A stretch of 36,789 nt of DNA from Chlamydomonas sphaeroides (lineage: Eukaryota; Chlorophyta; Chlorophyceae; Chlamydomonadales; Chlamydomonadaceae): the NCBI GenBank assembly GCA_001662425.1, contig BDDC01000984.1, forward strand, positions 1 to 36,789. Reading direction: 5' to 3'. Positions within the stretch are counted from its first letter, which is position 1. Each line of letters opens with the position of its first letter. The position numbers and the translations under genes were made by a program. Positions 22,601 to 32,539 of this stretch are shown piece after piece. The notes under the pieces are model-generated. The model saw only the letters and a program-made list of their open reading frames with translations, had not been told where the DNA came from and made no database searches.

Positions 22601-24189
22601 GCCGGGCCGCCAGGGGCCGCCTCGGGCGTCAGCCTGGCCGCCGCCGCCGCAGCAGCTGCTGCTGCTGCCGCTGGCGGCGGCCTGCCCTCCTCCTCGGCCG
22701 CCGCGGCCGGTGCGGTGCCGTTGGGTCTGATGCCGCCCATGAACTCGGCGGCGCTGGAGAGCGTGAGCTCGCTGGCGGGGCGGCTGCCCGTGAGCACCGC
22801 CGCCCTGGAGGTGCGGCCGCAGTGGAGGGGACAGGGAGGGAGGGAGGCCACGGCAGGCCGGCAGGGCAGGGAGGCAGGGGGCTGTGAGCTGAGGGCGGGG
22901 CGGTGGGCGGGGGGTGGGGGCCGTGGGGGCCTTGCAAGATACGGACACGGTGCTGCGGTCATCGGATCTCCAAGCTCTGCGAGCGGGCGCTGGACGGTGG
23001 CGGCCGAGGTGCAGCAGGCGCTCACCCGCTCTGACGCCGCCCCGGCCGCTGCGCTGCAGGCCCTGGGCGGTGCGCCGCCGCCCGCCACGGCGCTGTCCGC
23101 GGCGCACCACCACCCCAACCCACAGGCGGCGGCGCTGGCGGCAGCTGCGGCTGCAACGCCCTTCGGCTCCCCCATGGTCGCCGCGGCAGCGGCGGCGGCG
23201 GTCGCCGCCGCTGGGACACCGCACGCGCTCCCGCCACACACGCCAGCTGCCACGCCAGCTGCCACGCCAGCTGCTACGCCAGCTGCCACGCCGGCTGCCA
23301 CGCCGGCTGCCACGCCGGCTGCCACGCCGCCGCCGCTGCCCCCTGCCGGCCGCCACAGCCGCAACCCCAGCTACAGCAGCACCCCCGGCACCAACACGCC
23401 CCGCCTCAGCGCCTCGGGCGCCGCCGGCACGCCCGGCCAGGCCGCGTCGCCCGGGCTCTTCAGCTCGGGCTCCGGCCAGCTCGGCGGCGCTCCCGCCAGC
23501 TCCCGCTTCTGCCCCAGCCCCGGCCGCGCCTTCACCGCGCTCACCGCCGGCCTAGCGCCCGCGCCGTCGTCTGGCTCGCAGCCGCGCGGCCTGGCGGCGG
23601 CGCCCGGCAGCGGCAGTGCGGGGCCCGGCTCCCGGTCGCTGACGGGCCAGGCCAGCGGCGGCGGCAGCGGCTCGGGCGTCATGTCCGATGACGACGAGCT
23701 CGATATGATTCAGAAGGTGGGGGCCGGGCGCCTGGGGTCGCGACCTGCCGTCGTCCGTGTGCTGGCCGCTCGCATCGCACGGGCTGGGCCTCGCTGAGGG
23801 AGCTCATGGGTGGGGCGCGGAGGAGCGGGCGGGCGGGGCGGGGCCCCGGAGTCACAGGCCAGGGCAGAGCTGTCCGCACCCGCTCGTGCTGGAGGCCGTC
23901 TTTCCGGAGCCCCACGCCATAACCGCTACCCGTGCTGCCCCGGCCGCCCATACTGCATGCCCACCTGCCCGGCACTCGCCCTGCTGCTGCCGCCCGGCTG
24001 CCGCCCGCATGGCGCCGGCCGCAGGAGGTGGCGCTGCTTGCCAACGCCACCAGCTTCATGGGCAGCGGCGGCAGCACGCACGGCAGCGGGGGAGGAGGAG
24101 GAGGCAGTGGCACGCCGGGCGCGGCGGCTGTTGGCGGTGGGGAGCCGAGCGGCAGCCCGATGGCCCGGGCGCGCTGGGCGGGCAGGTAG
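13611..24189 (+). CDS. Giant ARM/HEAT-like repeat protein, function unknown (interrupted by assembly gap)
   Basis: Twenty visible exons, every junction phase-consistent: 13611-13745, 13899-14055, 14184-14302, 14538-14640, 15026-15120, 15256-15440, 15615-16527, 16725-16853, 17194-17769, (gap) 18381-18492, 18705-18798, 19169-19262, 19483-20676, 20875-20923, 21070-21488, 21652-21983, 22197-22265, 22579-22810, 23015-23716 and 24025-24189; 1,957 residues without the gap. Leucine- and alanine-rich helical repeats carry ARM-like signatures such as AAGALPVLLRLLG, CEANQAAAEREGLVPLLVQ, NAANKLAAREHGLLPLLVAL, NHANQEAVTVQGGL and NSGNQDYVRELGG. Between them lie alanine, glycine and glutamine runs and an acidic DDDEEAEGE segment. 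The C-terminal third is low complexity, Ser/Pro/Gly-rich, with seven TPAA repeats and an MSDDDELDMIQK segment. Such folds usually bind other proteins; no catalytic domain was seen. The start ATG is the least certain point; an in-frame ATG at 13656 is an alternative. Confidence 0.85.
14309..14415. repeat. Intronic (CACAC)n pentanucleotide repeat
   Basis: About 21 five-base units with two interruptions (CGCAC) fill the start of the intron 14303-14537 of the ARM-repeat gene, beginning 6 bases after the donor. Confidence 0.95.
15943..15972 (+). repeat. Polyalanine-coding GCC/GCG run
   Basis: In-frame alanine codons inside exon 7 of the ARM-repeat gene give a run of about ten Ala. A similar GCC run encoding Ala occurs in exon 9 near 17328-17361. 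Confidence 0.85.
17999..18027. repeat. Poly-C tract bordering the assembly gap
   Basis: An uninterrupted run of 29 C residues in the intron after exon 9 of the ARM-repeat gene runs directly into the run of N. Confidence 0.95.
18028..18380. other. Assembly gap, 353 N
   Basis: Undetermined bases within the ARM-repeat gene. The intron that starts at 17770 is open when the gap begins, and exon sequence is already in frame at 18381, so the gap hides an intron end, part of one exon and possibly further exons. The true gap length is unknown. Confidence 0.99.
19444..19479. repeat. 9-base tandem repeat at an intron acceptor
   Basis: Four units close to CGTGTACCG run directly into the CAG acceptor of the exon starting at 19483. 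The position usually held by a pyrimidine tract is taken by this mixed, purine-containing array. Confidence 0.8.
23240..23323 (+). repeat. Coding 12-base minisatellite, seven TPAA units
   Basis: Seven in-frame copies of a 12-base unit encode Thr-Pro-Ala-Ala repeats in the penultimate exon of the ARM-repeat gene. The first four copies carry CCA for Pro and the last three CCG, which shows the copying history of the array. Confidence 0.95.
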
Positions 24190-25042
24190 CGGGGGAGGGT
24201 GCATGGGGGTGGAGGCGGTGGGGGGCTCGTGCGTGTGAGCTGGGCGCAGGCATCGAGGGGGCGTGTGGCATTGCCATGGATTGGTGTGCGGTGGGGCAGG
24301 GGCAGCGGCAGGTTGCATGGCGTGATGAGGAGGGGGTGTCGCAGTGGGGGTGCCGCAGGCGGCATCGCAGCATGGCGGCAGCCAGGCAGGCAGCCAGGCG
24401 TGTGGGGCAGGCGCCGGGGTGGCGGCGCGGCACCGGGGCGGGATCGTGTGTGGGGGCGAGTGGACGCAGCGGAGCCTTTAAGGCGGCGGGGGCGGAGCCG
24501 CAAGTGCACCCGGGTCGGGCGGGCTGTGGCTGCGCCAAGCCGCTGCCGCTTCCCAGCAGTCGAGAGTAGCCGAAGGCAGGGAGGCCGCCTCGCCAAGCGC
24601 GGTGCTGCAGTTTGGGGGTCGGGCTGTGGCTGGCGGCGGTGCGCGGGGCATGCCAACCGCTGCTTGCACGGACGCGGAGCGGCTCACGCCCCCATGCGGC
24701 CGCGAAACACAAGACGTCGGCGCCAGGAGGCCCATGTGGTAACGATGCAGGGATGTCAGCAATCCGTGCGTGTGAAAATGGGGTCACGTCTCGACAGGTT
24801 GGCGCGAGCGCTCCTACCTCCTAGCTCGCCTTGGCCTGCAGCTGTCCGGGGAGGACGGCCGTGAGAGGCAGGCCGCGGCTGCCGGCACGGACACGCATGG
24901 AGCCCGCTGCAGCGCGCGCCGTGGGCCCTCGGTGGCATTGCTTGGCGCCAACACCCGCCGTGCGCGATCGCTGCGGGGCCCGCATCCAGCCCGGGGAGGC
25001 GCTCCGCGGAGCAGGCAAGGCTGCCAGTGCTGGTAGGTACCC
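24190..25042. other. Region downstream of the ARM-repeat gene
   Basis: GC-rich sequence that should hold the 3' UTR of the ARM-repeat gene. Short GGCA/GCCA repeats occur near 24370-24405. I saw no TGTAA on the plus strand and no supportable exon. Confidence 0.5.
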
Positions 25043-25306
25043 TCAATGTGTGCCACGCTGGTTCCAAAGTATGTAGGCAAGGCCGGCGGTGAGGCAGGTG
25101 CAGGCTGCCACGACAGCGGCTTGGCGAGCAGCGGGCGAGCTGCCCTCGTTGCCCGTGCCTGCAGCGCCAGCTGCGGGGGGGGCGGCGGGCTGCACGCCGT
25201 TTGGGAGTCCTGGGGACCCGTTCGCAGGCAGGTCGCCGCCCGCCGCTGGTGGCCCAACATGTGGCCGTGCGCGCCAGCATCGGCTTGGTACCGCGCGTGG
25301 CCGCAT
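25043..25306 (-). CDS. Candidate terminal exon of a small tail-anchored protein
   Basis: A minus-strand frame ends with a TGA at 25043-25045. It encodes a Pro/Ala/Gly-rich linker (LPANGSPGLPNGVQPAAPP), then a single hydrophobic helix, AAVVAACTCLTAGLAYILW, and a short tail, NQRGTH. One transmembrane helix a few residues from the end is the layout of a tail-anchored membrane protein. The acceptor is not fixed: CAG at 25248 or others further in would all need one leftover base from the previous exon. A possible first exon reads MERLASADS near 25540-25570. No domain was recognised, and the gene could be spurious. Confidence 0.35.
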   Translation of the reverse strand: MRPRAVPSRCWRARPHVGPPAAGGDLPANGSPGLPNGVQPAAPPAAGAAGTGNEGSSPAARQAAVVAACTCLTAGLAYILWNQRGTH

Positions 25307-26718
25307 GCGAGCTTAGTACCGAGTTACAACCACCCAGCCACAGGGCGCGCACCAAAATGCCCGGTAGCTCGTTTGGCCCACGGGAACAGTACGAGTGTAG
25401 CCTAGGGTGGTGAAGAGCGACGCCGGGGCAGGGGCCCCGGCATGTGCTGCACCACCTCGCGTGCCTCGTTTGCGCCACACAAGGACGACGGCACCCCACA
25501 AAACCAACCCTTCAGCTCCTCGCCTACCCTGCTGTCCGCTGATGCGAGCCGCTCCATACCACCCATAACCCACATTATGCTCTAGACGGCTGCTGCTACG
25601 CGCCGGCGCCCCAATCTAGAAGGCCCCCCCCCCGGTATGAGCCAAACAGCACCGACGGCACTCATGACCGCTGCGCAGCCAGGCTGCAGCAGCACGCTTC
25701 TGTGTCCGTCCGCAATCTTGTTTGTTAGGTAGCATTTATGTGGCACGGTATCGCACTTTCGGCCAACAACAATAGATAGCAACACACGCGGGCAGCTGCG
25801 CCGGCGCGCTCGGTCGCTTAGGGTCGCTTCGTCCGTTCCAGGGGCGAGCCGACAACACCCTGCATTACTCGGCAGCCCACCACCCCCACAGTGACCTAGT
25901 TAACATGCCTGCAGCAAAGCGACCCGCGCATCGGGAAGCGGTAAATCCAAGGCATGAGGGCACGAAAAGCACGCTAATTGTGCAACCCACGGCCACGCGG
26001 CTTCGATCCGCAGCCACCGCTCCTCAAGTGAAATCGCCAGCCCGCTGCAACAAATAGCCCCCCGTGCGCCAGTTCACAGCTATGTGCGCATGCCTAAGCA
26101 ACTGCCTGCCATCCAAACCAGCAGCAGCACGCATGCGCACCTCAAACAAAACACAGCGAAGCAACAGCCAGCCGCAGTTCAAGCAACACAGGCAGCCCAC
26201 GACCCATGCGTCTGAAGCATGCGACGACGTTCCGCAACCCACGACCCATGCGGCTCAATGAACCCAGTCCGACCCCAACATGGAGGGAGAACATGACAGC
26301 GTGCGTACGACATGACGAGTGAAGCGACGCGAGGAACACGCAAATGCCGCCGAGCCCCACGCCCGGCCCCATGCCGCAGCGCAAGGGCCCCAACCAGACC
26401 CGTTTCGTGAGACCCATGCAACACGCCCAAGCCGCACACACACCAACCAGCCACTCTCGGTGCGCATGCGCAGCGCCCGAAGCCGTGCTGGCCTTCCTAC
26501 AGTTGCAGACATGTGCAATGACCTACGTAGCAGCTGCGCAAGGCGCCCATCAGCATCTCCGCCACGCCGCGCGGCACCTGGACGGCCGGTTGCTAGGAAA
26601 TGCACACACACATACACACACCTAACACTTGAATACACACACAGCCAACCCTGGCTACAAGACGTCCCACTTCTCATGCATTGCGGAGACCGTGAGATTC
26701 GGGGATCGCGCCCCCAGC
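25307..26718. other. Intergenic region with AT-richer sequence
   Basis: Lies downstream of the VARL/SAND gene and should include its 3' UTR. Contains a 15-base direct repeat (26196-26210 and 26238-26252) and CA-rich microsatellite sequence at about 26602-26645. The only minus-strand TGTAA noticed is at 25323-25327, which would make a 3' UTR of about 1.4 kb if it belongs to the VARL gene. Confidence 0.45.
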
Positions 26719-29700
26719 CTACCGCTGCCCGCTGCGCATGAAAGCGGCGGCTCGCTCTTCCCAGTTGGTCACGCCCGGCGGCAGCGGCGCCCCCGGCTGG
26801 CCCTGCGGCAGCAGCAGCGCCGCACGCCGCACGTCCAACGCCGAGGCGGTCGCGGGCACCAGGTGGTGGTGCTGGTGCTGTTGCTGTCGCCCGAGCGCCG
26901 GCCACTGCGGCTGCTGACCCTGCGTCATGGCCGCCTGCTGCTGCTGCTGCTGCTGCTGCGCCTTCTGCGCCGCCTGCAGCGCCCACGCCGCCGAGTGGGC
27001 GTGCGGCTGCTGCCCGAAGCGCGGCGCGTGCTGCACCGGCGACGGTTGCTGAGGAGGCTGCTGCTGCTGCTGCTGCTGCTGCAGGTGATAGGGTTGCTGC
27101 AGCAGACCTTGCATCTGCGGCCGCTGCGACAGCGCCTGCGCGTGCGCCAACCCCATGTGGCTCACGCCGCCGTCCAGCCCTGCCAGAACACGGGCCCCGC
27201 CGGCGCGGCTCGAGCGCGAGCCCAGCGACGCCAGCGGCTCCACGCCGCCCTGCAGCGACTCCATCTCAACGTCCCCCGTCAGCAGCAACGAGCCCGCCAG
27301 CTCGGTGGCGGCGTTGCTGACGATGCTGCTGTGCCGCCGAATGGCGTCCGACGTGAAGGCCCCGCTGTAGCTGCTGCCGTTGGCGGTCAGCGCCCAGCTC
27401 GCACCGCACCAGCTGCTCTGCGCCAGGCTGCTGCTAGTCAGCCCCGCGGTGCTGCCCGGCCCTGCGACGCTGCCGGTGAAGGACGGGAGCGCCGCCGGCC
27501 AGCCCCAGCCCGCGCCGGCCGCCATGCCCGTACCGCCGGCCGGCCAGGCGAAGGCGATGCCGGCGGTAAGCGACGCAGGGCTGTTGAAGGTGGGCTGCAG
27601 AGGCAAGGGGGCGCCGGAGCCGTTGCCTGCGCCGGTGCCAGCGCCGCCGAACCCATTCGGCTCAGCGCTGATGCAGGAGCTGGCGGTCGGGTGGGGCGCG
27701 GCGGCCGCGGGTAGGCGGGACGAGGTGCCGCTGTCCGGCGCGACGCCCTGAGCTCCCAGGGCCATGCAGCTGACGCGCTGCCGCAGCAGGCTGGTGCTGC
27801 CACTGCCGGGGCCGACCGGTCTGCCGCCGTCGCCCGAGCTGCCGCGGGGGTCGAACTGCGGAGCGCCCACGTCCGCCACGCCGCCGCCCAGCCCAGGGCC
27901 GGCCGTGGGGTCGTACGCCAGCGTCGTGGCCGTGGGCATGTCCATGAGCCGCCCGGCGGCGGCGCCCGAGCTGGGGCCCGGTGCAAAGGCAAACTGGCCG
28001 TCGACCAGCAGGGGCTGCTGCAGGCCGCCGAGGCCGGGCGCGCCATCGCACCGCTGCGTGGTGCCGGGGGCCGACAGCCGAGGCGCGGCGCACGACAGCT
28101 GGGCGCGCGGCACGCGCGGCGCCGTGCTGTCGCCGGCGCGCGCCGCGACCGCGGCGGCGCCGTCGCGGCCGCTGCCAGTGAGCTCTTCCAGGAAAGAAGG
28201 GTGCTCCAGCAGCGCCATCAGCGCCTCGTCGCCCTCGTCCATCTCGCCGGCCGGGCCCATGACTGAAGCGAAGGGCTGAGCGGCGGCTGCGTGCAGGCCG
28301 TCGCCCGCATGGCCGAACGTGGGCCCGGCGCTGTGGCGGCTGAAGGTGAGGTTGAGCAGCGGCGCCGAGACCGAGGCGCCCGGGGGCCGGTGATGCCGTG
28401 TGGCAGGAGGCCCCCGCCCGGAGCCGCCGTTGCTGCAGCGCGGCCCGCAGCTGCTGGGGGCTCGCGCCCACGCGCCCCCAAAGGTAGGCTCGGACTGGAG
28501 GCCGCCGGGCGGCGTGTGCGGCGACTCGGACTGCAGGACGGGCGCGGAGGGCCGCCGGCTGGGGCAGCAGCGGCCCATGGGCTCCTCGTCCTCGCCCTCG
28601 GGCTCGCCCTCGCAGTCGGGCTCGTCCTCCTCGTCGCAGCCGTCCTCGTCCGCGGCGCCGCCGGCTTGGCCACCGGCGCGGCGCTTGCGGGGGCGGCCCT
28701 GCGATGGAACGCGGCAAGAAAGGAGCACGGGTGAGGCGGCATCGGTGGCATAGGCGTCGACACGCCCGCTCAGGCACTGGGCGCGAAAGCTGGTGTCGGG
28801 CTTCAGGATAGGACAGGACAGGGCAGGACAGGGCGGGGTAGCGTACCGGCACTCGCCCAACCCGCCGCGTCGCGTGCACACTGGCTTGGAGACCGGGGGG
28901 CCCAGTGACGCAGCTGTGCGCGCCCTCCCTCCACCTCAGCAGGTGGGTACGAGAAGCCGTGCGCCGTGGGCTGAGCCTTGCTTTGCCCGCTGCCCCGTCC
29001 CAGCTCGCTCCCTGCACCGCCACCGCCGCTCACCTGCAGCACCGGCAGCCCGTGCTGCTGCAGCCAGCGGCCCAGCGTCATCCCGGTCGGCAGCACCTTG
29101 ATGCTGACGTGCCACTTGGCGGTGGCGGTGCCCGCCAGCCGCTCGAACCTGCGTGGCGCGTGCAGCACACCAGGAGCTAGGTGCCGCCGGGTCACACAAG
29201 CAACAGCCTGCATGCGGGGCAGTCCGCGACGACGCTGGGCGAGGCCGCTACGCTGGTCCCGTTGTCGCCGGCGTGGGCATCAGGCTTTGGTGCCGGCAAG
29301 CCGCCGGACTTCTGCCTCGCAGCCCTCACCTGCCGCGGCTCATCAGTTGCCCGCCGCTCTCGATGCAGTCGCCGCCAGCGAGGTACATTTGGGGGTGGAA
29401 GACGCCCACAGCGCCGCGCGTCACACGCGGGTCGTCATCCCGCCGCCTGCTGTTCCTGCGGCTCCTGCCGCCGGCCTTGCCCTCCGACGCGTCGGCCTTT
29501 CTCCGCCGCGACGCCACCTGCACAGTCACCGGCGGCGGCAGCACCGCCGGCAACGGAGCAGAGTGCGGCTCCGCCTCTGCCTCAACCTTGACGCCGGCGT
29601 CGCCGTCACCCTCCTCGCCTTCCGCGGCCTCCGTGGGCTGCATACCGCCAGGCGTGGAGTCTCGATGCTCCATCAGCACCGAAAGTATCGACGCGCATTG

Positions 29701-30392
29701 CGGCAGCCCGCGACCGGCCTGCTGCGGATCTGCATGCCCTGGTTGCTGCCCGGCCGCGGCCGGGCACGGCGCAAGCATCTCCACGCAGCCGTCCACGTGC
29801 GCGTCCGAGCTGCCAAAGACGGATGGCATCGGGCTGGACGTCGCTGGCGTGGCGTCCGCCGCCGTGTTGTACATAGCAAAGGCCATGCGCCGCGGCTTTG
29901 GCGGCCCGCCGTTGAGGCTGGCCGGCTCTTGTCGCGGCGGTCCGGAGAGGGCCTCTGGCTGCAGGTGCTGCACGCCGGGCTCCGAGTATTGTGCGTGCGC
30001 CATCCGCCTCGTCTTGGGGGCTGAGCTTCGCTGCGGTGCCGCACTGCCAAGCTGCAGGTCGCTCATCGCAGCAGCTGCGCTGTGGTGCGGTAAGCGCCCA
30101 GGAAGGTCGGTACCCGAGGTAGCAGCGGGCCAGCCGAGGCCATCCACGGCGAGCGTGCCGGGTGTCGAGACTCGCCGTTGAAAATCTCGCTGACTCGCAA
30201 GCGCCATGAGCGTGGATGTCACGGGGCCGCCGCCGTAAGAGACCCGAGACTGCAGCGGTGGCTGCAGACTGTCCATCCCGTGCAGTGAGCTGTTCAGAGT
30301 CGACGCTGCTGGAAGGGCAGCCAATGACAACTCGACTGTTTCCTCGCTGCAGTCAGTACAGCGTTCCACGAGCTGCAGCAAGGAGTCGCAGT
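26719..30392 (-). CDS. VARL/SAND-domain transcription regulator, regA-like family
   Basis: Predicted nuclear DNA-binding regulator. Three exons, phase-consistent: 30392-29330, 29148-29034 and 28698-26719; about 1,051 residues, with the 5' end uncertain. The SAND-type domain joins exon 1 to exon 2: GAVGVFHPQMYLAGGDCIES, then GQLMSRGRFERLAGTATAKW, then HVSIKVLPTGMTLGRWLQQHG (split here for length). The FERLAG and KWHVSI blocks correspond to the FE..AG and KDWK..I positions of SAND domains; volvocine RegA and its relatives carry this variant, called VARL. An arginine-rich stretch (RSRRNSRRR) precedes the domain and GRPRKRR, like an AT-hook or nuclear signal, follows. Exon 3 has acidic segments (DEDGCDEEDE), DEALMALLEHPSFLEEL, and two runs of eight Gln. 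RegA of Volvox represses reproduction-related genes in somatic cells; this protein's targets are unknown. Which VARL member it is cannot be settled from here. Confidence 0.85.
26935..26958 (-). repeat. CAG repeat encoding eight Gln
   Basis: Eight CTG triplets on the plus strand are eight CAG codons in the last exon of the VARL/SAND gene. Confidence 0.95.
27058..27081 (-). repeat. Second CAG repeat encoding eight Gln
   Basis: Another eight in-frame CAG codons of the VARL/SAND gene, about 100 bases from the first array. Confidence 0.95.
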
Positions 30393-31242
30393 CTGGGAGG
30401 ATGCCTCAAATGAAACCGGTGACCAAAAGCTCACGCCGCACCACTGCTGGCATGGGATAGCAAGATAGGAACGCATGGGAAGCAGAGGTTGCAAGCGTTT
30501 GCGTTGGGCTGAAAAGACACACATACTCGTCAACATAGGCTGAGGTGTGGCCCTATGTGTTGCTCATATCGAAGATCCTCGCTCACAGTTGAGGTCCTCG
30601 CGCTGGTGTGTGAAAGACAAAGACGCCAGGATGGCCGCTATGCTCAACGCTGTGACCGGCTGCGAGTCAGCATCCTGGTCAACAAAGAAGCCGCAATGTG
30701 CAGCATAGCGCATACTATGCTGACACGAAAGCCATGTGGGAGAGCATTAAGCCGCGTGCCGGCGAGAGGATTACTCTAGCCAAGCAGGTAGCCAAGTGCA
30801 GCATATGCATGCGCGTATAGTCAGCGGTGCAGATTAGCGGCAGCGGTGTGGGGCGGGTCAGAAATCGAGTGAGCGGTTGGTAGGAGAAGCTGGTCAATAA
30901 CTGGTCAATACCTGTGCGTTGATGGCGATTGAACGCATATCATGCTCACAATCACGACGTGCACTAGACACGCTCCGCATGGACACTATGCAGTTCCTCA
31001 TGGGAAGGCCCCTGGCGGAACGCGACAACGCGAGGTTAAGTGTCCACTTGATACATATGATAACTTCCTTGCGCTGGCATAGTCCCATGCCTTCTGCGCT
31101 GTTGTCTTAGACGGCCCTAGGCACCCGCCCGACCCTCGCTTGCGGCTCAGCACGGCTCGGCTATGGCCAGCAGCACATGCAGAGCCGCTTCGTAGAAGTA
31201 AGTAAAGTTTCGCATGCGCGTACGGAACTTACAGAGGGTACC

Positions 31243-31261
31243 ACCCGGTTGTGGACCGGGT
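31243..31261. repeat. Perfect hairpin, 7-bp stem, 5-base loop
   Basis: ACCCGGT - TGTGG - ACCGGGT. Confidence 0.95.
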
Positions 31262-31345
31262 ACGGGACGCCGCCAGGCTGCTGTCGCTCCTGTGCTGTAG
31301 TCCTTCAAAGCGTCATACGGGAAAGTTGTTAAAACCCAGCTCATA

Positions 31346-31363
31346 CCAGGGGCTCACCCCTGG
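31346..31363. repeat. Perfect hairpin, 7-bp stem, 4-base loop
   Basis: CCAGGGG - CTCA - CCCCTGG. Confidence 0.95.
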
Positions 31364-31731
31364 CTCATTCGGGTACTGACCGAAAGCAGCGTGCAGCCTT
31401 GCAGCGTTGCCCTACCTGCCCCTGTCGGCGTCGGACGTTGGAGCTCGCGCACGAAAACGTCTGACAGTCATGAAATGCTACGAGGCGGCTGTCCGCCGCG
31501 CGCGGGGGTTGGCAACTGGCAAGTGCTGGCGTGTGGCGCTACCATTCGGCTGACTCAAGCGGCGTAGCGCCAAGGTATGGCCAAACTTTTGCTCGGCGGA
31601 TGCTTAGCATGCCGAGCGAGGGCAGGAGGGGCCAGCGGGCTCAAAGAAGACCAGAGCCGGGCCGGTCTCCGTGCCGCAATCAAGTGACGTTTAGGATGAC
31701 GCTGCCAAGTGGTAGTCGAACGGTTCGTCGT

Positions 31732-31745
31732 GCCCCTAAAGGGGC
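31732..31745. repeat. Perfect hairpin, 6-bp stem, 2-base loop
   Basis: GCCCCT - AA - AGGGGC. Confidence 0.95.
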
Positions 31746-32465
31746 GAGCCAACCGGAGCTCCCTTCCAGCCTTCCGCCCTTCTGGCCCTCGTCTGAGCAG
31801 AGCAGCGGTACGCGAGGCGCGCTGCCAGACCGGGCACACCGCCGGTGCAGCACCGCGGCCCCATGCCGCACCGGGTGGCGGATGGTGCACCCACCACCAA
31901 CCAGCGGCCGCCGCCCCTCGGCATCTGTCTGTCAGGCGGCGCACGTCGGTCTCCGTGTCGACGGTAGGCACGGCGTACGACCGGACAACAGCCCTGAGCT
32001 GGTGGGTGGTTGGGCAAGGGATGACCTCGCTCAGCGGGGCAGTGAGCTGCAGCCGAGTGACGCCGCCGCCCCGCCCGCGTTGCCTCCGTCCTGGAGGGCT
32101 GTGAGCCGCCTTCCTGTGCGCCGCCGCCGCAGCTGCGGCGGCAATCAACGCCTCGCTGGCCGGCGGAAACCGCAGGCCAGCGGCCTTGGGCACTCGACTG
32201 GCGGCTGCCGGGTGTGCAGGCGCTGCGGGGCCCTTGCCCGACATGGGAAGTAGGGCATACCTTGACATGGGATTCACGCCTGCAGACGTGCAGCACAGCC
32301 ATCTCTAGGAAGGAAAGGGGTGCGACGCCGGCGGCGGCGCGGTGCATGCACACATACAAGTCAGGCGGCTGCGGCACCCCAGAGAGCAGGCGCGGGAGGT
32401 GGGTCGTGCGCCCCGTGCCGCGTGGCGTTGTAAGCGGTAGCTTTCACAGAATCCCGTAGCTTTTA

Positions 32466-32539
32466 AGGGGCGGAGCCCCTGAGCACGTGAGGGGAAACCC
32501 CGAGTGGCTCGCGCCACATACACCGTGCCATACGGCACG
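32466..32539. repeat. Cluster of four perfect hairpins in 74 bases
   Basis: AGGGGC-GGA-GCCCCT at 32466-32480, GGGG-AAA-CCCC at 32491-32501, GTGGC-TCGC-GCCAC at 32504-32517, and CGTGCC-ATAC-GGCACG at 32524-32539. The four follow one another with gaps of 10, 2 and 6 bases. Confidence 0.9.

Noticed and set aside
30294..30536. 80-codon minus-strand frame overlapping the start of the VARL gene
   Set aside because: It is in a different frame from the exon that leads into the SAND domain, and joining them would need an intron of about 42 bases, shorter than the others here.
31346..31363. tRNA-like or terminator element
   Set aside because: The hairpin stands alone without cloverleaf arms or a T-rich tail; it is better grouped with the other hairpins of the island.
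31531..32277. Two overlapping open frames of 240 codons on opposite strands
   Set aside because: Neither has a recognisable motif; paired long frames arise readily in GC-rich sequence, and the equal length looks like coincidence.
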